Assembly (NCBI GenBank): GCA_947502645.1
Contig: CANNAD010000001.1
Location: 868,001-932,000 of the forward strand
Direction of reading: 5' to 3'
Length of the DNA: 64,000 bases
From: an uncultured Micrococcaceae bacterium
GTDB taxonomy: Bacteria > Actinomycetota > Actinomycetes > Actinomycetales > Micrococcaceae
The translations under genes and the position numbers were made by a program. Shown here piece after piece: positions 45,184 to 55,522 of the stretch. Position 1 is the stretch's first letter. Each line of letters opens with the position of its first letter. The notes below the pieces were generated by a model. It searched no databases, was not told the DNA's origin, and saw only the letters and a program-made list of their open reading frames with translations.

Positions 45184-45222
45184 GCGAAGCATCGAAAATG
45201 TGATCAGCGGAGTACAGAGCAC

Positions 45223-46392
45223 ATGTACGTAGAGATGTTGTCCCTGTCCGACTTCCGTACCTATGAACAGTTGGATGTAAGTCTCAGTAACGGAGCCACT
45301 GTCTTCGTGGGCGCCAACGGTATTGGGAAAACCAACATCCTTGAGGCTGTTGGTTACCTGTCCACGCTGAGTTCGCACCGCGTCAGCTCCGATGGTCCGC
45401 TCATTCGGTTCGGGGCTGAGCGCGCTTTGGTCAGAACAAAACTGGTTCGTGGTGAACAACGATCATCACTGGAACTGGAAATCAATGACAGCAAAGCCAA
45501 CCGTGCCCGAATCAACAGGGGAAGCCCGGTCCGGGCCAGAGATATTCTGGGTGTCTGCAGAACGGTGCTGTTTGCGCCCGAAGATCTGTCGCTGGTCAAG
45601 GGTGATCCGGGAATCCGGAGACGCTTTCTCGATGAGTTGATGGTTGCGCTCGTTCCGCATCATTCGGCCACCCGTTCAGAGTATGAGCGCGTACTGAAGC
45701 AGCGAAACGCCTTGTTGAAGTCGGCCAGGGGCGGCCGATTCACTTCTGGTCACGAGGCCACCCTCGAGGTGTGGGACCAGCACATGGCACAGGCAGCAGC
45801 CCGACTGGTCCATGCACGGTTCGACGTTCTGCGGAGGTTGCAGCCACATTTTGCGCGAGCGTACGGAGAGCTGACCGATGGGTCGAAAGTGGTTCGCGCC
45901 GACTACCAGTCCAGTCTTGAGGCTGCCGAGGCCGAAGTTTCTGAAAATGCAGCGTATATAGCAGCCGAGACGGCGTTGGGATCCGTTGAAGACACCACGC
46001 TCCGCTATCTGGAGGCTTTCCGCAATAGTCGGAAGAAAGAACTGGAGAGGGGCATCTCACTTATCGGCCCCCATCGTGATGATGTGCAGCTCTTGCTGGG
46101 TTCAGCACCGGCAAAAGGGTACGCGTCACACGGAGAGAGCTGGTCGGTGGCACTGTCGCTCCGGATCGGTTCCTATTACCTGCTGTGTGAGGATGATTCC
46201 ACTCCGGGTGCCACTCCCATCCTGATGCTGGACGATGTATTTGCGGAGCTCGATCGCCAGCGTCGTGCCAAACTGGCGGATATCGTCGCTACGGCCGAAC
46301 AGGTTCTGCTGACGGCCGCGGTTCTCGAGGACATTCCGGAAGCACTTGAAGCCCGCCGCATCAACGTTGTTCCAGGCGGTATCAGTGAGTGA
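45223..46392 (+). CDS. recF: DNA replication/repair protein RecF
   Basis: 389 residues. N-terminal LSDFRTYEQLDV, Walker A GANGIGKTNILEAVGYLS, signature region SHGESWSVALSLR, Walker B MLDDVFAELDRQRR. It loads RecA at gaps with RecO and RecR. It overlaps the DciA gene by 8 bp. Confidence 0.97.
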   Translation: MYVEMLSLSDFRTYEQLDVSLSNGATVFVGANGIGKTNILEAVGYLSTLSSHRVSSDGPLIRFGAERALVRTKLVRGEQRSSLELEINDSKANRARINRGSPVRARDILGVCRTVLFAPEDLSLVKGDPGIRRRFLDELMVALVPHHSATRSEYERVLKQRNALLKSARGGRFTSGHEATLEVWDQHMAQAAARLVHARFDVLRRLQPHFARAYGELTDGSKVVRADYQSSLEAAEAEVSENAAYIAAETALGSVEDTTLRYLEAFRNSRKKELERGISLIGPHRDDVQLLLGSAPAKGYASHGESWSVALSLRIGSYYLLCEDDSTPGATPILMLDDVFAELDRQRRAKLADIVATAEQVLLTAAVLEDIPEALEARRINVVPGGISE

Positions 46393-46951
46393 GGACCGCG
46401 AGCGTGATGCCACCGGGGACGACGCAGACTCGACCGACAGGTCGGAAATTGATGCTGCCCAAGCGCTACTGAACCGCATGCGGGAGGCATCCAAAGCCCG
46501 CGGGAATACGAGAACGCCCGCCGGCCGTCGTCGTCCGGCAAACCAGGGATCGCGCCGTGGACAGAACGGCGGAGTCGCCGCCGGCGAATATACCGGACGA
46601 GATCCACAGGGGCTTGGGACGGTGTTCAACCGGTTACTGGGCGAACGCGGCTGGAAATCTCCTGTGGCCGTGGGATCGGTGCTGTCCCGCTGGGATGAAC
46701 TCGTTGGTCCGGATGTCGCTGCCCACTGTCGCCCGGAGAGCTTTGAAAACAACACCGTTCAGGTCAGATGCGACTCCACGACATGGGCTACCCAACTTCG
46801 ACTTCTGCGCACAAGTCTCCTGGACCGGTTCGAGAAAGAGCTGGGTGCCGGCGTCGTCACCGTCATAGATGTCATGGGACCCACAGCACCAAACTGGAGA
46901 AGGGGTAAACGCAGCGTCAATGGACGAGGACCCCGAGACACCTACGGATAG
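46385..46951 (+). CDS. dciA: DciA-type helicase loader (DUF721)
   Basis: 188 residues from a GTG inside the recF end. The C-terminal DUF721/KH-like domain (about 85-175) reads GERGWKSPVAVGSVLSRWDE, VGPDVAAHCRPESF and LRTSLLDRFEKELGAGVV; the N-terminal half is an Arg/Gly/Pro-rich disordered tail. DciA replaces DnaC/DnaI as DnaB helicase operator in most bacteria. Location between recF and gyrB matches Rv0004. Confidence 0.9.
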   Translation: MSEDRERDATGDDADSTDRSEIDAAQALLNRMREASKARGNTRTPAGRRRPANQGSRRGQNGGVAAGEYTGRDPQGLGTVFNRLLGERGWKSPVAVGSVLSRWDELVGPDVAAHCRPESFENNTVQVRCDSTTWATQLRLLRTSLLDRFEKELGAGVVTVIDVMGPTAPNWRRGKRSVNGRGPRDTYG

Positions 46952-47092
46952 AAAAATAGCCTGATGGAGCGAGCTCGGAGGACCGCCGTAGAGCGCTCAG
47001 TAAGCTCCGGTTGGATACGGGGTCCCGCGTGTGGTGTCGAAAAGCGGTCTAAGCAAGGTTTCTTGCCGTCTAGGGCATGATTATGCATAAAC

Positions 47093-47138
47093 TCTCGAGG
47101 TGACGCGGTAGAATTGTCATAGAAGACGCCCCTCGAGA
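47093..47138. promoter_or_regulatory. CTCGAG dyads upstream of gyrB
   Basis: TCTCGAGG (47093-47100) and CCTCGAGA (47131-47138) form an inverted pair across 30 bp that includes a TAGAAT -10-like hexamer (47109-47114). It may belong to the gyrB promoter; no good -35 is seen. Confidence 0.3.
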
Positions 47139-47226
47139 ATCACGACCGGTTACGTATTGCGCCGGGTGGTGATTCCTCGTCGTCGTGCGTTGTCAGATGA
47201 CAAAGACTAAGGAGTCGACAGCAACT

Positions 47227-49275
47227 GTGGCTAACGACAACATCGCGGACCTTCCCACTCCCAGCGAGGCCGACAGCCCCCGTGAGTACGGTGCAGGGGA
47301 CATTACAGTTCTCGAGGGCCTCGAAGCTGTACGCAAACGTCCCGGAATGTATATCGGGTCTACAGGTCCACGTGGGCTTCACCACCTGGTTTACGAGGTG
47401 GTGGATAACTCGGTCGATGAGGCGTTGGCTGGCTACTGCGACCACATTGAGATCACTCTCCAGCAGGACGGCGGCGTAAGGGTCGCAGACAACGGCCGCG
47501 GTATTCCCGTGGACATGCACCCCACTGAAGGACGCCCGACCGTCCAGGTTGTCATGACCATTCTTCACGCCGGAGGTAAGTTCGGCGGCGGCGGTTACGC
47601 CGTATCCGGTGGGCTCCACGGCGTTGGTATCTCCGTGGTCAATGCGCTGTCCACCAGAGTCGAAACAGTGGTCCGCAGGCAGGGTTACACCTGGTATCAG
47701 TCATTCGAGAACGGCGGAATGCCGAAGGGCGACCTCCGTCAGGGAGAAGCGACCGAAGAAACAGGGACCACACAGACTTTCTACGCGGATCCAACGATTT
47801 TCGACTCCGTCGAGTTTGATTTCGAGACGCTTCGCGCCCGTTTCCAGCAGATGGCGTTCCTCAACAAGGGCCTACACATCACCCTGACTGATGAGCGTCA
47901 GCTTGAGGTTGGCGACGAAGTCGCCGAGGACCTCGAGACCGATGAGAGCGGAACGTCTGAAGAGCCCAAGCACCGTGTGGTGGACTACTGCTACAAGGAC
48001 GGGCTGCTGGATTACGTCAAGCACCTGAACTCCGCCAAACGGGTGGAAATTGTCCACGAGGACGTCATCGCGTTCGAAACAGAAGACACCGAGCGCAAGA
48101 TCGCGCTGGAAGTGGCCATGCAGTGGACCACAGCATACTCGGAGAGCGTCCACACGTACGCAAACACCATCAATACGCATGAGGGCGGCACCCACGAAGA
48201 GGGTTTCCGCGCCGCAATGACGTCCCTGATCAACCGGTATGCCCGCGAAAAGGGCATTATCAAGGAGAAGGAAGACAACCTCACAGGTGACGACATCCGT
48301 GAAGGTCTCACCGCCGTCATCTCCGTGAAACTGGCTGAACCACAGTTCGAGGGACAGACGAAGACCAAGCTCGGCAACTCCGAGGCAAAGGGCTTTGTAC
48401 AGCGGGCCGTCACCGATGAACTTGGTGACTGGCTCGAGCGCAATCCGAATTCAGCCCGCAACGTGATCCGGAAGGCGCAGCAGGCGTCCCAGGCCCGGCT
48501 CGCCGCCCGTAAGGCACGCGACAATGCACGCCGCAAGAGCCCGCTGGAATCCTTCGGTATGCCGGGGAAATTGTCCGACTGCTCCTCCAAGGATCCCTCC
48601 AAGTGTGAGGTTTACATTGTTGAGGGAGACTCGGCCGGCGGTTCGGCCAAGCGCGGCCGCGATCCGCACACCCAGGCCATCCTTCCCCTGCGCGGAAAAA
48701 TCCTGAACGTGGAACGTGCACGGTTGGACCGGGCATTGGGCAACGCCGAGGTGCAGTCAATGATCACGGCTTTTGGCACCGGTATCGGCGAAGACTTTGA
48801 TTTGTCGAAGCTGCGGTATCACAAGATTGTGCTCATGGCCGATGCTGATGTGGACGGCCAGCACATCACCACGCTGCTCATGACACTGCTCTTCCGCTAT
48901 ATGCGTCCGCTGATCGAAAACGGGCACGTCTACCTTTCCCAACCGCCGCTCTACCGCATCAAATGGTCCAACCACGCCCATGATTATGTGTACAGCGACA
49001 AGGAACGGGACGCCGTCATCGCCAAGGGGCTGGCCAATAATCAGCGCCTGCCCAAGGAAAACGGCATTCAGCGGTACAAGGGTCTCGGCGAGATGGACTA
49101 CACGGAACTGTGGGACACCACCATGGATCCGGATCACCGCACGCTGCTCCAGGTAACCATGGAAGACGCCGCCGCCGCAGACGAAATATTCGCGGTTCTC
49201 ATGGGCGAGGACGTGGAGTCCCGCCGAAACTTCATTCAGCAGAACGCCAAGGATGTCCGGTTCCTCGACATCTGA
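47227..49275 (+). CDS. gyrB: DNA gyrase subunit B
   Basis: 682 residues from the GTG at 47227, which has AAGGAG 12 bp upstream; frames from 47185 or the ATG at 47197 lack a ribosome-binding site. GHKL ATPase: [64 protein letters not shown] domain: [38 protein letters not shown]. It is the ATPase partner of GyrA encoded 54 bp downstream. Confidence 0.98.
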   Translation: MANDNIADLPTPSEADSPREYGAGDITVLEGLEAVRKRPGMYIGSTGPRGLHHLVYEVVDNSVDEALAGYCDHIEITLQQDGGVRVADNGRGIPVDMHPTEGRPTVQVVMTILHAGGKFGGGGYAVSGGLHGVGISVVNALSTRVETVVRRQGYTWYQSFENGGMPKGDLRQGEATEETGTTQTFYADPTIFDSVEFDFETLRARFQQMAFLNKGLHITLTDERQLEVGDEVAEDLETDESGTSEEPKHRVVDYCYKDGLLDYVKHLNSAKRVEIVHEDVIAFETEDTERKIALEVAMQWTTAYSESVHTYANTINTHEGGTHEEGFRAAMTSLINRYAREKGIIKEKEDNLTGDDIREGLTAVISVKLAEPQFEGQTKTKLGNSEAKGFVQRAVTDELGDWLERNPNSARNVIRKAQQASQARLAARKARDNARRKSPLESFGMPGKLSDCSSKDPSKCEVYIVEGDSAGGSAKRGRDPHTQAILPLRGKILNVERARLDRALGNAEVQSMITAFGTGIGEDFDLSKLRYHKIVLMADADVDGQHITTLLMTLLFRYMRPLIENGHVYLSQPPLYRIKWSNHAHDYVYSDKERDAVIAKGLANNQRLPKENGIQRYKGLGEMDYTELWDTTMDPDHRTLLQVTMEDAAAADEIFAVLMGEDVESRRNFIQQNAKDVRFLDI

Positions 49276-49329
49276 TGCCCTTCGCTGACCTGGCTAAAAT
49301 CTTTCACGACTGTAGAACGGAAATGACCT

Positions 49330-51933
49330 ATGAGTGACGAGACTCCCGATGACGTTACAGCCGCTGACGCACCTCTGGTAGGAGATGTCCTCACGGATCG
49401 CATTGAGCACGTCGATCTCCAGACGGAGATGCAGCGTTCATACCTTGACTACGCAATGGCCGTCATTGTGGGCAGGGCACTGCCTGACGTCCGCGACGGC
49501 CTGAAGCCCGTTCACCGACGGGTACTTTATGCCATGTTCGACGGCGGCTACCGCCCGGACAAATCGTTCAACAAGTGTGCGCGCGTGGTCGGCGAAGTCA
49601 TGGGTAACTACCACCCCCACGGTGACACCGCGATCTACGATGCGCTGGTGCGTCTGATCCAGGACTGGACCATGCGGTATCCGCTTGCCCTTGGTCAGGG
49701 AAACTTCGGTTCGCCCGGAAACGATGGTGCTGCTGCACCGCGTTACACGGAAACCAAGATGGCTCAGCTGGCCATGGAAATGGTGCGGGACATCGACGAG
49801 GAAACCGTCGATTTCCAGGACAACTATGACGGCAAGAACCAGGAACCCACCATCCTGCCGGCCCGCTTCCCGAACCTTCTAGTCAACGGGTCCTCGGGAA
49901 TCGCCGTCGGAATGGCCACCAACATTCCGCCGCACAACCTGCGCGAAGTCGGTGCCGGTGTCCAGTGGTATCTGGAAAATCCCGAGGCAACCCGCGAGGA
50001 GCTGCTTGAGGCGTTGATGCAGCGCATCAAGGGGCCGGACTTCCCCACTGGCGCACAGATTCTGGGCCGCAAGGGCATCGAGGACGCGTACAGGACTGGC
50101 CGTGGTTCGGTCACCATGCGCGCGGTCGTCAATGTGGAAGAGCTTCAGGGACGTACGTGCCTGGTCATCACCGAGCTGCCCTACCAGGCCAATCCTGACA
50201 ATCTGGCTATTAAGATTGCCGAACTGGTCAAGGATGGCAAGGTTCAGGGCATCGCCGACCTCCGGGATGAAACATCCGGGCGTACGGGACAGCGGCTCGT
50301 CGTCGTGCTCAAGCGCGACGCCGTCGCGAAGGTTGTCCTGAACAACCTATACAAGCACACGCAGCTGCAGGAGAACTTCAGCGCCAACATGCTTGCCATC
50401 GTTGATGGTGTACCGCGGACCCTTTCGCTTGATGCTTTCATCCGGCACTGGGTGACACACCAGATGGACGTCATCGTTCGTCGTACGCGTTACCGTCTGC
50501 GCAGGGCTGAGGAAGCGGCGCACATTCTGCGGGGTCTCCTCAAAGCGCTTGACGCGCTGGACGAGGTTATTGCGCTGATTCGCCGCAGCCCGACGGTAGA
50601 CGACGCCCGCCGCGGGCTCATGGAACTTCTGGACATCGACGAAATCCAGTCGCAGGCCATCCTCGACATGCAGCTGCGGCGTCTTGCGGCACTGGAACGG
50701 CAGAAGATCCAGGACCAGCACGCAAAACTGGAAGAGGAGATCGCGGAATACAACCGCATCCTGGCCTCCGACGAAGTGCGGCGCGGCATCATCAGCACGG
50801 AACTTCAGGAAATCGTCGACAAGTACGGCGACGATCGCCGCTCCGAGATCATGCTGGGCTACGACGGCGATATGAGCATGGAAGATCTCATTCCCGAAGA
50901 GGAAATGGTGGTCACCATTACCCGCGGCGGCTACGTCAAGCGCACCCGGAGCGACAATTATCGGCAGCAGGCACGCGGCGGCAAGGGAATCCGTGGCGCG
51001 CAGCTGCGGGGCGACGACGTCGTCGAGCATTTCTTTGTCACGACGACGCACAATTGGCTATTGTTCTTCACCAACCTTGGCCGCGTCTACCGGGCGAAGG
51101 CGTACGAACTGGTAGAAGCCGGGCGGGACGCCAAGGGCCAGCACGTGGCGAATCTGATGGCGTTCCAGCCGGACGAAACGATCGCCCAGGTGTTGGAGCT
51201 CAAGGATTACCAGCAGTCTCCCTACCTCGTTCTGGCTACTAAGCGCGGACTGATGAAGAAGACGCGTCTGGAAGATTACGACACAAACCGGTCAGCCGGA
51301 GTCATCGCGATCAACCTGCGCGAAGGGGACGAGCTGGTCTCCGCGCAACTGGTCTCGGAGACAGATGATCTCATGTTGGTGTCCCGCAAGGGCCAGTCGC
51401 TGCGATTCACGGCGACCGACGATGCACTGCGGCCCATGGGACGAGCCACATCGGGCGTTACGGGCATGAAATTCCGTGAGGACGACGAACTGCTGACGGC
51501 CGACGTCGTCACTGAGGATTCATTCGTTTTCATCGTCACCGAGGGTGGCTACGCCAAACGCAGTCCGGTTGAGCAGTACCGGGTCCAGGGCAGAGGCGGT
51601 CTGGGTATCAAGGTGGCGAAACTCGCTGCAGAACGCGGTGATCTTGTCGGCGCCATGGTGGTCCAGGAAGATGACGAGGTCCTCGTTGTCATGCAGGGCG
51701 GCAAGGTGGTTCGCTCCGCCGTTACCGGTGTCCCCGCCAAGGGAAGAGACACCATGGGCGTGATCTTCGCGAAGCCGGACAAGAAAGACCGCATCATCGC
51801 TGTAACAGCGAATAGTGCCCGGGGTCTGGCCGCGATAGAGGATGAAGACGACGCCGGGGATGAAGTACCGTTATCCCCAGAGAATGTGACCGAGCCTGTA
51901 GCCGTGGCCGAGACTGATGGAGGAAACGAGTGA
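49330..51933 (+). CDS. gyrA: DNA gyrase subunit A
   Basis: 867 residues. Catalytic Tyr139 lies in [12 protein letters not shown]. The quinolone-determining region is [15 protein letters not shown], with Thr100 at the E. coli Ser83 position and Asp104 at Asp87. The C-terminal beta-pinwheel includes the GyrA box QQARGGKG and repeated blade sequences; a short acidic tail follows. It overlaps the DUF3566 gene by 4 bp. Confidence 0.98.
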   Translation: MSDETPDDVTAADAPLVGDVLTDRIEHVDLQTEMQRSYLDYAMAVIVGRALPDVRDGLKPVHRRVLYAMFDGGYRPDKSFNKCARVVGEVMGNYHPHGDTAIYDALVRLIQDWTMRYPLALGQGNFGSPGNDGAAAPRYTETKMAQLAMEMVRDIDEETVDFQDNYDGKNQEPTILPARFPNLLVNGSSGIAVGMATNIPPHNLREVGAGVQWYLENPEATREELLEALMQRIKGPDFPTGAQILGRKGIEDAYRTGRGSVTMRAVVNVEELQGRTCLVITELPYQANPDNLAIKIAELVKDGKVQGIADLRDETSGRTGQRLVVVLKRDAVAKVVLNNLYKHTQLQENFSANMLAIVDGVPRTLSLDAFIRHWVTHQMDVIVRRTRYRLRRAEEAAHILRGLLKALDALDEVIALIRRSPTVDDARRGLMELLDIDEIQSQAILDMQLRRLAALERQKIQDQHAKLEEEIAEYNRILASDEVRRGIISTELQEIVDKYGDDRRSEIMLGYDGDMSMEDLIPEEEMVVTITRGGYVKRTRSDNYRQQARGGKGIRGAQLRGDDVVEHFFVTTTHNWLLFFTNLGRVYRAKAYELVEAGRDAKGQHVANLMAFQPDETIAQVLELKDYQQSPYLVLATKRGLMKKTRLEDYDTNRSAGVIAINLREGDELVSAQLVSETDDLMLVSRKGQSLRFTATDDALRPMGRATSGVTGMKFREDDELLTADVVTEDSFVFIVTEGGYAKRSPVEQYRVQGRGGLGIKVAKLAAERGDLVGAMVVQEDDEVLVVMQGGKVVRSAVTGVPAKGRDTMGVIFAKPDKKDRIIAVTANSARGLAAIEDEDDAGDEVPLSPENVTEPVAVAETDGGNE

Positions 51934-52433
51934 GCACGTCGAACTCGAGTTCGCGCACCACGAGTGGATCCGGACGTCCCTCCGGAGGTCCACGAACACC
52001 AGCACGGCCGGCACAGCGGCCAACCGGCGGATCCAGGCCCAACCTGGTTCACCCGGCTCCCAAAGCCAAGGCTCGCAAGGCCCGGCTTCTGGTCAGCAAG
52101 GTGGATCCGTGGTCTGTCCTGAAGCTCTCGTTCCTGCTCTCGGTCGCCATCGGAATTGTCACCGTCGTGGCAGCGATTGTTCTGTGGACGGTCCTGGACC
52201 TGACGGGAATTTTCGATCGGGTGAACTCCCTTCTGGGGGACATCGCTGGATCGGAAAGTGGTGGTTTTGACCTTCGGGAGTACGCCTCACTGGGTCAGGT
52301 TGTATCGTTCGCAACCATCATCGCGGTGGTCAATGTTGTCCTGCTGACAGCGTTGTCCATGCTCTCCGCGGTGCTCTACAACATCTCTGCCACCCTCGTC
52401 GGCGGCATCGGTGTAACCCTCACGGATGACTGA
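51930..52433 (+). CDS. DUF3566 membrane protein
   Basis: 167 residues. Ser/Pro/Arg-rich N-terminal tail of about 55 residues, then [19 protein letters not shown] with a membrane helix, an external loop of about 40 residues, and a second helix ending [17 protein letters not shown]. This is the family found after gyrA in nearly all actinobacteria (Rv0007 in M. tuberculosis). Function is not established. GTG start, translationally coupled to gyrA. Confidence 0.93.
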   Translation: MSTSNSSSRTTSGSGRPSGGPRTPARPAQRPTGGSRPNLVHPAPKAKARKARLLVSKVDPWSVLKLSFLLSVAIGIVTVVAAIVLWTVLDLTGIFDRVNSLLGDIAGSESGGFDLREYASLGQVVSFATIIAVVNVVLLTALSMLSAVLYNISATLVGGIGVTLTDD

Positions 52434-52489
52434 TTTGTTGATTGAGGAGAATCTGCTGTAAAGTCAGATCTCGGCCCGAGAGGGTATCC

Positions 52490-52563
52490 GGGCGTATAGC
52501 TCAGGCGGTTAGAGCGCTTCGCTGATAACGAAGAGGTCCCAGGTTCAAGTCCTGGTACGCCCA
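52490..52563 (+). tRNA. tRNA-Ile (GAT)
   Basis: 74 nt cloverleaf: acceptor GGGCGTA/TACGCCC with discriminator A, D-arm with TAGCTCAGGCGGTTAGAGC, anticodon GAT at 52524-52526 in CTGATAA, T-arm GGTTCAAGTCC. CCA is not encoded. Its origin-proximal position next to tRNA-Ala is conserved in actinobacteria. Confidence 0.98.
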
Positions 52564-52592
52564 CGGAAACCGACTATTTGGAGGTAGCCACT

Positions 52593-52709
52593 GTGAAGAA
52601 GTTGTTGTTTTTGGCAGCTGCTGCGGCAGGGGTTTACACCTACCAGAAATGGAAGGAATCCGAGACTGAAAAGTCTGTCTGGAAAGAGTCAACCGACTCC
52701 GTCGAATAG
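52593..52709 (+). CDS. DLW-39 family small protein
   Basis: 38 residues from a GTG, TTGGAGG 8 bp upstream. MKKLLFLAAAAAGVYTYQKW gives one N-terminal membrane helix, and a charged cytoplasmic tail with WKESE and VWKEST follows. Small proteins of this plan sit between or near tRNA-Ile and tRNA-Ala in many Micrococcales. Function unknown. Confidence 0.85.
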   Translation: MKKLLFLAAAAAGVYTYQKWKESETEKSVWKESTDSVE

Positions 52710-52752
52710 GCGGTTTGGCACTCAGCAGATATACTGAATCAGTTCTCTGCAC

Positions 52753-52825
52753 GGGGGCATGGCGCAATTGGTAGCGCACCTGCTTTGCAAGCAGGGGGTT
52801 AGGGGTTCGAGTCCCCTTGCCTCCA
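52753..52825 (+). tRNA. tRNA-Ala (TGC)
   Basis: 73 nt: acceptor GGGGGCA/TGCCTCC with one G-T pair and discriminator A, D-arm TGGCGCAATTGGTAGCGCA, anticodon TGC at 52786-52788 in CTTTGCAAG, T-arm GGTTCGAGTCC. Confidence 0.98.
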
Positions 52826-52832
52826 CCGTGAG

Positions 52833-52869
52833 TCCCGGAACGTAGCGACGCTACGTTCCGGGATTTTTT
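52833..52869 (+). terminator. Intrinsic terminator after tRNA-Ala
   Basis: A 15-bp perfect stem (TCCCGGAACGTAGCG and its complement) with a minimal loop is followed by TTTTTT. It ends the tRNA transcript. Confidence 0.95.
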
Positions 52870-52886
52870 CGTTAACCTCCTCCCCT

Positions 52887-52966
52887 CGCGAGATCACCCT
52901 TTTCCCTCGAGGTCACCGGTTGTACGGGGTGATCTCGGCGACAAACCCCGACCTCGGCGCAGGGGT
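52887..52966. repeat. Interspersed palindromic element, copy B
   Basis: Matches copy A (6264-6344): CGCGAGATCACCCTTT, then GGTTGTA, GGGGTGATCT and GACAAACCCCGACCTCG in the same order and spacing. The central part diverges. It sits between the tRNA-Ala terminator and the EamA gene. Confidence 0.75.
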
Positions 52967-53004
52967 GGAGGGGATTCCGGAGTACCGGCCACTAAGGTGA
53001 AGGC

Positions 53005-53916
53005 GTGATCATCTTTCTCGCGACGCTGGGGGTCATCGGCGTAGCGGCCTCCGGCCCCATCATGGCCGCTACGGCAGCTCCAGCCCTGGCCATCGCCTTC
53101 TGGCGCAACGGACTCGGATCCCTCATCATGGGCGTCCCGGCAGCCTTCCGGAACCGCCACGAGTTTCGAAACCTCACACGGCAGGATTACCTGTGGACCG
53201 GAGCCGCCGCAATTGCGCTGGCACTGCACTTTGCGTGCTTCATCACCGCACTGAAAATGACCACCGTTGCGGCCGCTACCGCCCTCGTCTGCCTCCAGTC
53301 CGCCTGGATTGCCATCTTCAACCTCATGGGCGGCCAGAGAAGCTCCTCACGGACCGTAGCAGGGCTGGGACTGGCCTTCTTGGGAGTTGTGGTCATCTCG
53401 GGCTTCGACCTCGGTCTATCGCGTCAGGAAGCCGTTATCGGCGACATCCTGGCTATCGCAGGCGGAGCACTGGCCGGCCTCTACACGATGGCCGGAGCAC
53501 GCGCCCGAAGAAGCATGAGCACTGGGACGTACACCACGATCTGCTACGGGGCGTGTGCGGTGATTCTCCTGGCCATGTGCCTGATATTCCAGCAACCGTT
53601 GACGGGCTTCTCACCAATGGTCTGGGTGGGGATCCTGGCGGTCACACTCGTGGCCCAAATCATGGGGCACACAGTGTTCAACCACCTTCTCGCGGTCCTG
53701 AGCCCGTTGGTGGTCTCCATGATCATTCTGCTGGAAATACCGGGTGCAGCACTCCTCGCAGCAATCTTCCTGGATGAGAATCTGCCGCCGGGCACGGCTG
53801 CCGGGCTTGTCTTGATACTTGCGGGCCTGGCCATCGTTGTCCTGGGACAATCCCGACGTCGGCCGGTCCAGCCGCCCGACACGGTAGCCGCACCAGTGCC
53901 AGAACCGGAGAGGTAA
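53005..53916 (+). CDS. EamA/DMT-family transporter
   Basis: 303 residues, ten membrane helices in two EamA repeats. Repeat 1 has AIAFWRNGLGSLIMG and HFACFITALKMTTVAAATAL; repeat 2 has GHTVFNHLLAVLSPLVVSM and IFLDENLPPGTAAGLVLI, a typical EamA end. Probable metabolite exporter; substrate unknown. It ends before a shared terminator. Confidence 0.92.
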   Translation: MIIFLATLGVIGVAASGPIMAATAAPALAIAFWRNGLGSLIMGVPAAFRNRHEFRNLTRQDYLWTGAAAIALALHFACFITALKMTTVAAATALVCLQSAWIAIFNLMGGQRSSSRTVAGLGLAFLGVVVISGFDLGLSRQEAVIGDILAIAGGALAGLYTMAGARARRSMSTGTYTTICYGACAVILLAMCLIFQQPLTGFSPMVWVGILAVTLVAQIMGHTVFNHLLAVLSPLVVSMIILLEIPGAALLAAIFLDENLPPGTAAGLVLILAGLAIVVLGQSRRRPVQPPDTVAAPVPEPER

Positions 53917-53934
53917 TCCTCCACCATCCCAGAA

Positions 53935-53973
53935 CAAGGAAGGCCCGCACAGAACCTGTGCGGGCCTTCCTTG
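53935..53973. terminator. Bidirectional terminator between EamA and the 53990-54811 gene
   Basis: Perfect 18-bp stem (53935-53952 with 53956-53973) around a 3-nt loop; the central sequence is AGGCCCGCACAG. The outer part gives CCTTCCTTGTC on the plus strand and the same on the minus strand, so it serves both convergent genes. Confidence 0.88.
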
Positions 53974-53989
53974 TCATTCAGACGTCGTA

Positions 53990-54811
53990 TTAGTCCTTCT
54001 TGGCGTCCTTGGCAGCATCCTCAGCCTTGCGGGCTGCGCTGCGCGTACCAGCGGCGGCAGCTTCAGAGGCGTCCTTTGCCGCTTCTTCAGCCTTGTGTGC
54101 GGCGTCCTTGGCATCTGACTTTGCCGATTCGGCCTGCTTGTCAGTTGCGCTACCAGCGGCTGGAACGGCCGAAACTGGTGAACCGCCCGTCGTCGCCGGC
54201 TCTGCTGTTACCGGTGAAGCAGTTTTCCACGGGTCCTCAACGGGCCGTGATGCCTTCCACGCGGCAACACCGGCAGCGACAGCTGCGGCGAGGATACCGA
54301 AGACCAACCAGCCCTTACCCTTGCCGCGGGTATCGCGCTTCTTGAGGTCCTTGGCGGCACGCTTTGCAGCTTCCGCAGCCGCTTTACGTGCCTGCTTCAC
54401 GACCTTCTTGTTACCCGTGGCCCTAACGGCAATGGCTTCGACCTGCGGGGAGACAGTGGCCTTGTTGAGCGTGCGCGAAAGGTTCTCCGCACCTTCGCCC
54501 AAGCTTCGCGAGAGCGAGGGGATGTACTCGTCAACAACCTTGTTCCGGGCGTGATCCACGGCCGGTGCCGTGCGGGCCAGCCCTTCCTGGATTTTCGGTG
54601 TCACAGTGGTCACGCCAGCGGAGAGGCCATCAGCGGCTCGCCTGATCCCGTCCTGAATTTTTGGTGAAGCGGTCTCAATCCCCTTCTCCACCCGGGGCAC
54701 AGCCCAATCCATGGCTGCCTCGACCCTGGGAGTTGCCCACTCACGAGCATTGTCAATACCGGTGGTGAGCGTGTTCTCAAAGTCACTGGCTATACGTGCA
54801 GATTTCTTCAT
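53990..54811 (-). CDS. Ala/Lys-rich protein with amphipathic repeats and one membrane helix
   Basis: 273 residues. The N-terminal half has repeated segments of the form P(R/K)(V/I)(E/Q)xG(I/L): TPRVEAAMDWAVPRVEKGIE, SPKIQDGIRRAAD, TPKIQEGLARTAP. A basic Ala-rich helix follows (KQARKAAAEAAKRAAKD), then a membrane helix near residues 167-185. After a Pro/Thr/Ser linker the tail repeats AKDAxxKAEEAAKDA, like LEA or histone-H1-type sequences. It could associate with membrane, DNA or RNA. No named family is certain. It is divergent from ppiA. Confidence 0.8.
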   Translation of the reverse strand: MKKSARIASDFENTLTTGIDNAREWATPRVEAAMDWAVPRVEKGIETASPKIQDGIRRAADGLSAGVTTVTPKIQEGLARTAPAVDHARNKVVDEYIPSLSRSLGEGAENLSRTLNKATVSPQVEAIAVRATGNKKVVKQARKAAAEAAKRAAKDLKKRDTRGKGKGWLVFGILAAAVAAGVAAWKASRPVEDPWKTASPVTAEPATTGGSPVSAVPAAGSATDKQAESAKSDAKDAAHKAEEAAKDASEAAAAGTRSAARKAEDAAKDAKKD

Positions 54812-54907
54812 AACTACCTCCCGAGGAATACAGCGGTTCTTCCAAGACTACGTGTTCATCACGAGCCGTGCTATTTGTTCGTGGGATGTACGTGAAAGAA
54901 TGTAGCC

Positions 54908-55450
54908 ATGACTGCCATACCAACAGCAAAAGCGACCATTTCCACGAACCAGGGCGATATTGTGGTCAACCTCTTCGGGAACCACGCGCCGAAGACGGTC
55001 AGGAACTTCATCGGCCTGGCCACTGGTGAACAGACCTGGACCCACCCGGCCACGGGCAAAGAGTCCAACGAGCCGCTGTACAAGGGAACGATCTTCCACC
55101 GCATCATCAAGGACTTTATGATTCAGGGTGGGGATCCCCTGGGCCAGGGAACTGGCGGCCCCGGCTACCAGTTCGACGACGAGATCAACCCGGACCTGAA
55201 CTTCAACGAGCCCTACAAGTTGGCCATGGCCAACGCAGGCATCCAGGGCGGACGCGGCACCAACGGGTCACAATTCTTCATCACCACCGTTCCCACAACA
55301 TGGTTGCAGGGAAAGCACACCATCTTTGGTGAAGTTGCAGATGAGGCATCCCGCGAAGTTGCCGACAAACTGAACTCCGTAGCCACGAGCCGGGGCGACA
55401 AGCCACAGGAAGATGTTGTCATCACGGACATCACCGTGGAACAGCTCTAG
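54908..55450 (+). CDS. ppiA: Peptidyl-prolyl cis-trans isomerase, cyclophilin type
   Basis: 180 residues, cytoplasmic (no signal). FHRIIKDFMIQGGDPLGQGT with catalytic Arg, NGSQFFITT and WLQGKHTIFGEV are the cyclophilin signatures. It accelerates prolyl isomerisation in protein folding. The position near gyrA matches Rv0009. A terminator follows. Confidence 0.96.
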   Translation: MTAIPTAKATISTNQGDIVVNLFGNHAPKTVRNFIGLATGEQTWTHPATGKESNEPLYKGTIFHRIIKDFMIQGGDPLGQGTGGPGYQFDDEINPDLNFNEPYKLAMANAGIQGGRGTNGSQFFITTVPTTWLQGKHTIFGEVADEASREVADKLNSVATSRGDKPQEDVVITDITVEQL

Positions 55451-55464
55451 CATCAACCCTAGGG

Positions 55465-55504
55465 AACGGATTCCGGCTGTTACGTACGTGCCGGGATCCG
55501 TTTT
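55465..55504 (+). terminator. Intrinsic terminator after ppiA
   Basis: AACGGATTCCGGC and GCCGGGATCCGTT form a 13-bp stem with one G-U pair, a 12-nt loop and a short T-run (TTTT). Confidence 0.85.
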
Positions 55505-55522
55505 CATCGTTAAGGAACAGAT

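Noticed and set aside
47368-47382. Short CCACGTGG sequence in gyrB resembling parS
   Set aside because: Only the central 6 bp match; the flanking GTTT/AAAC arms are missing.
52753-52869. Possible rRNA or further tRNA genes after tRNA-Ala
   Set aside because: The transcript ends in a clear terminator and no rRNA-like sequence follows in the window.
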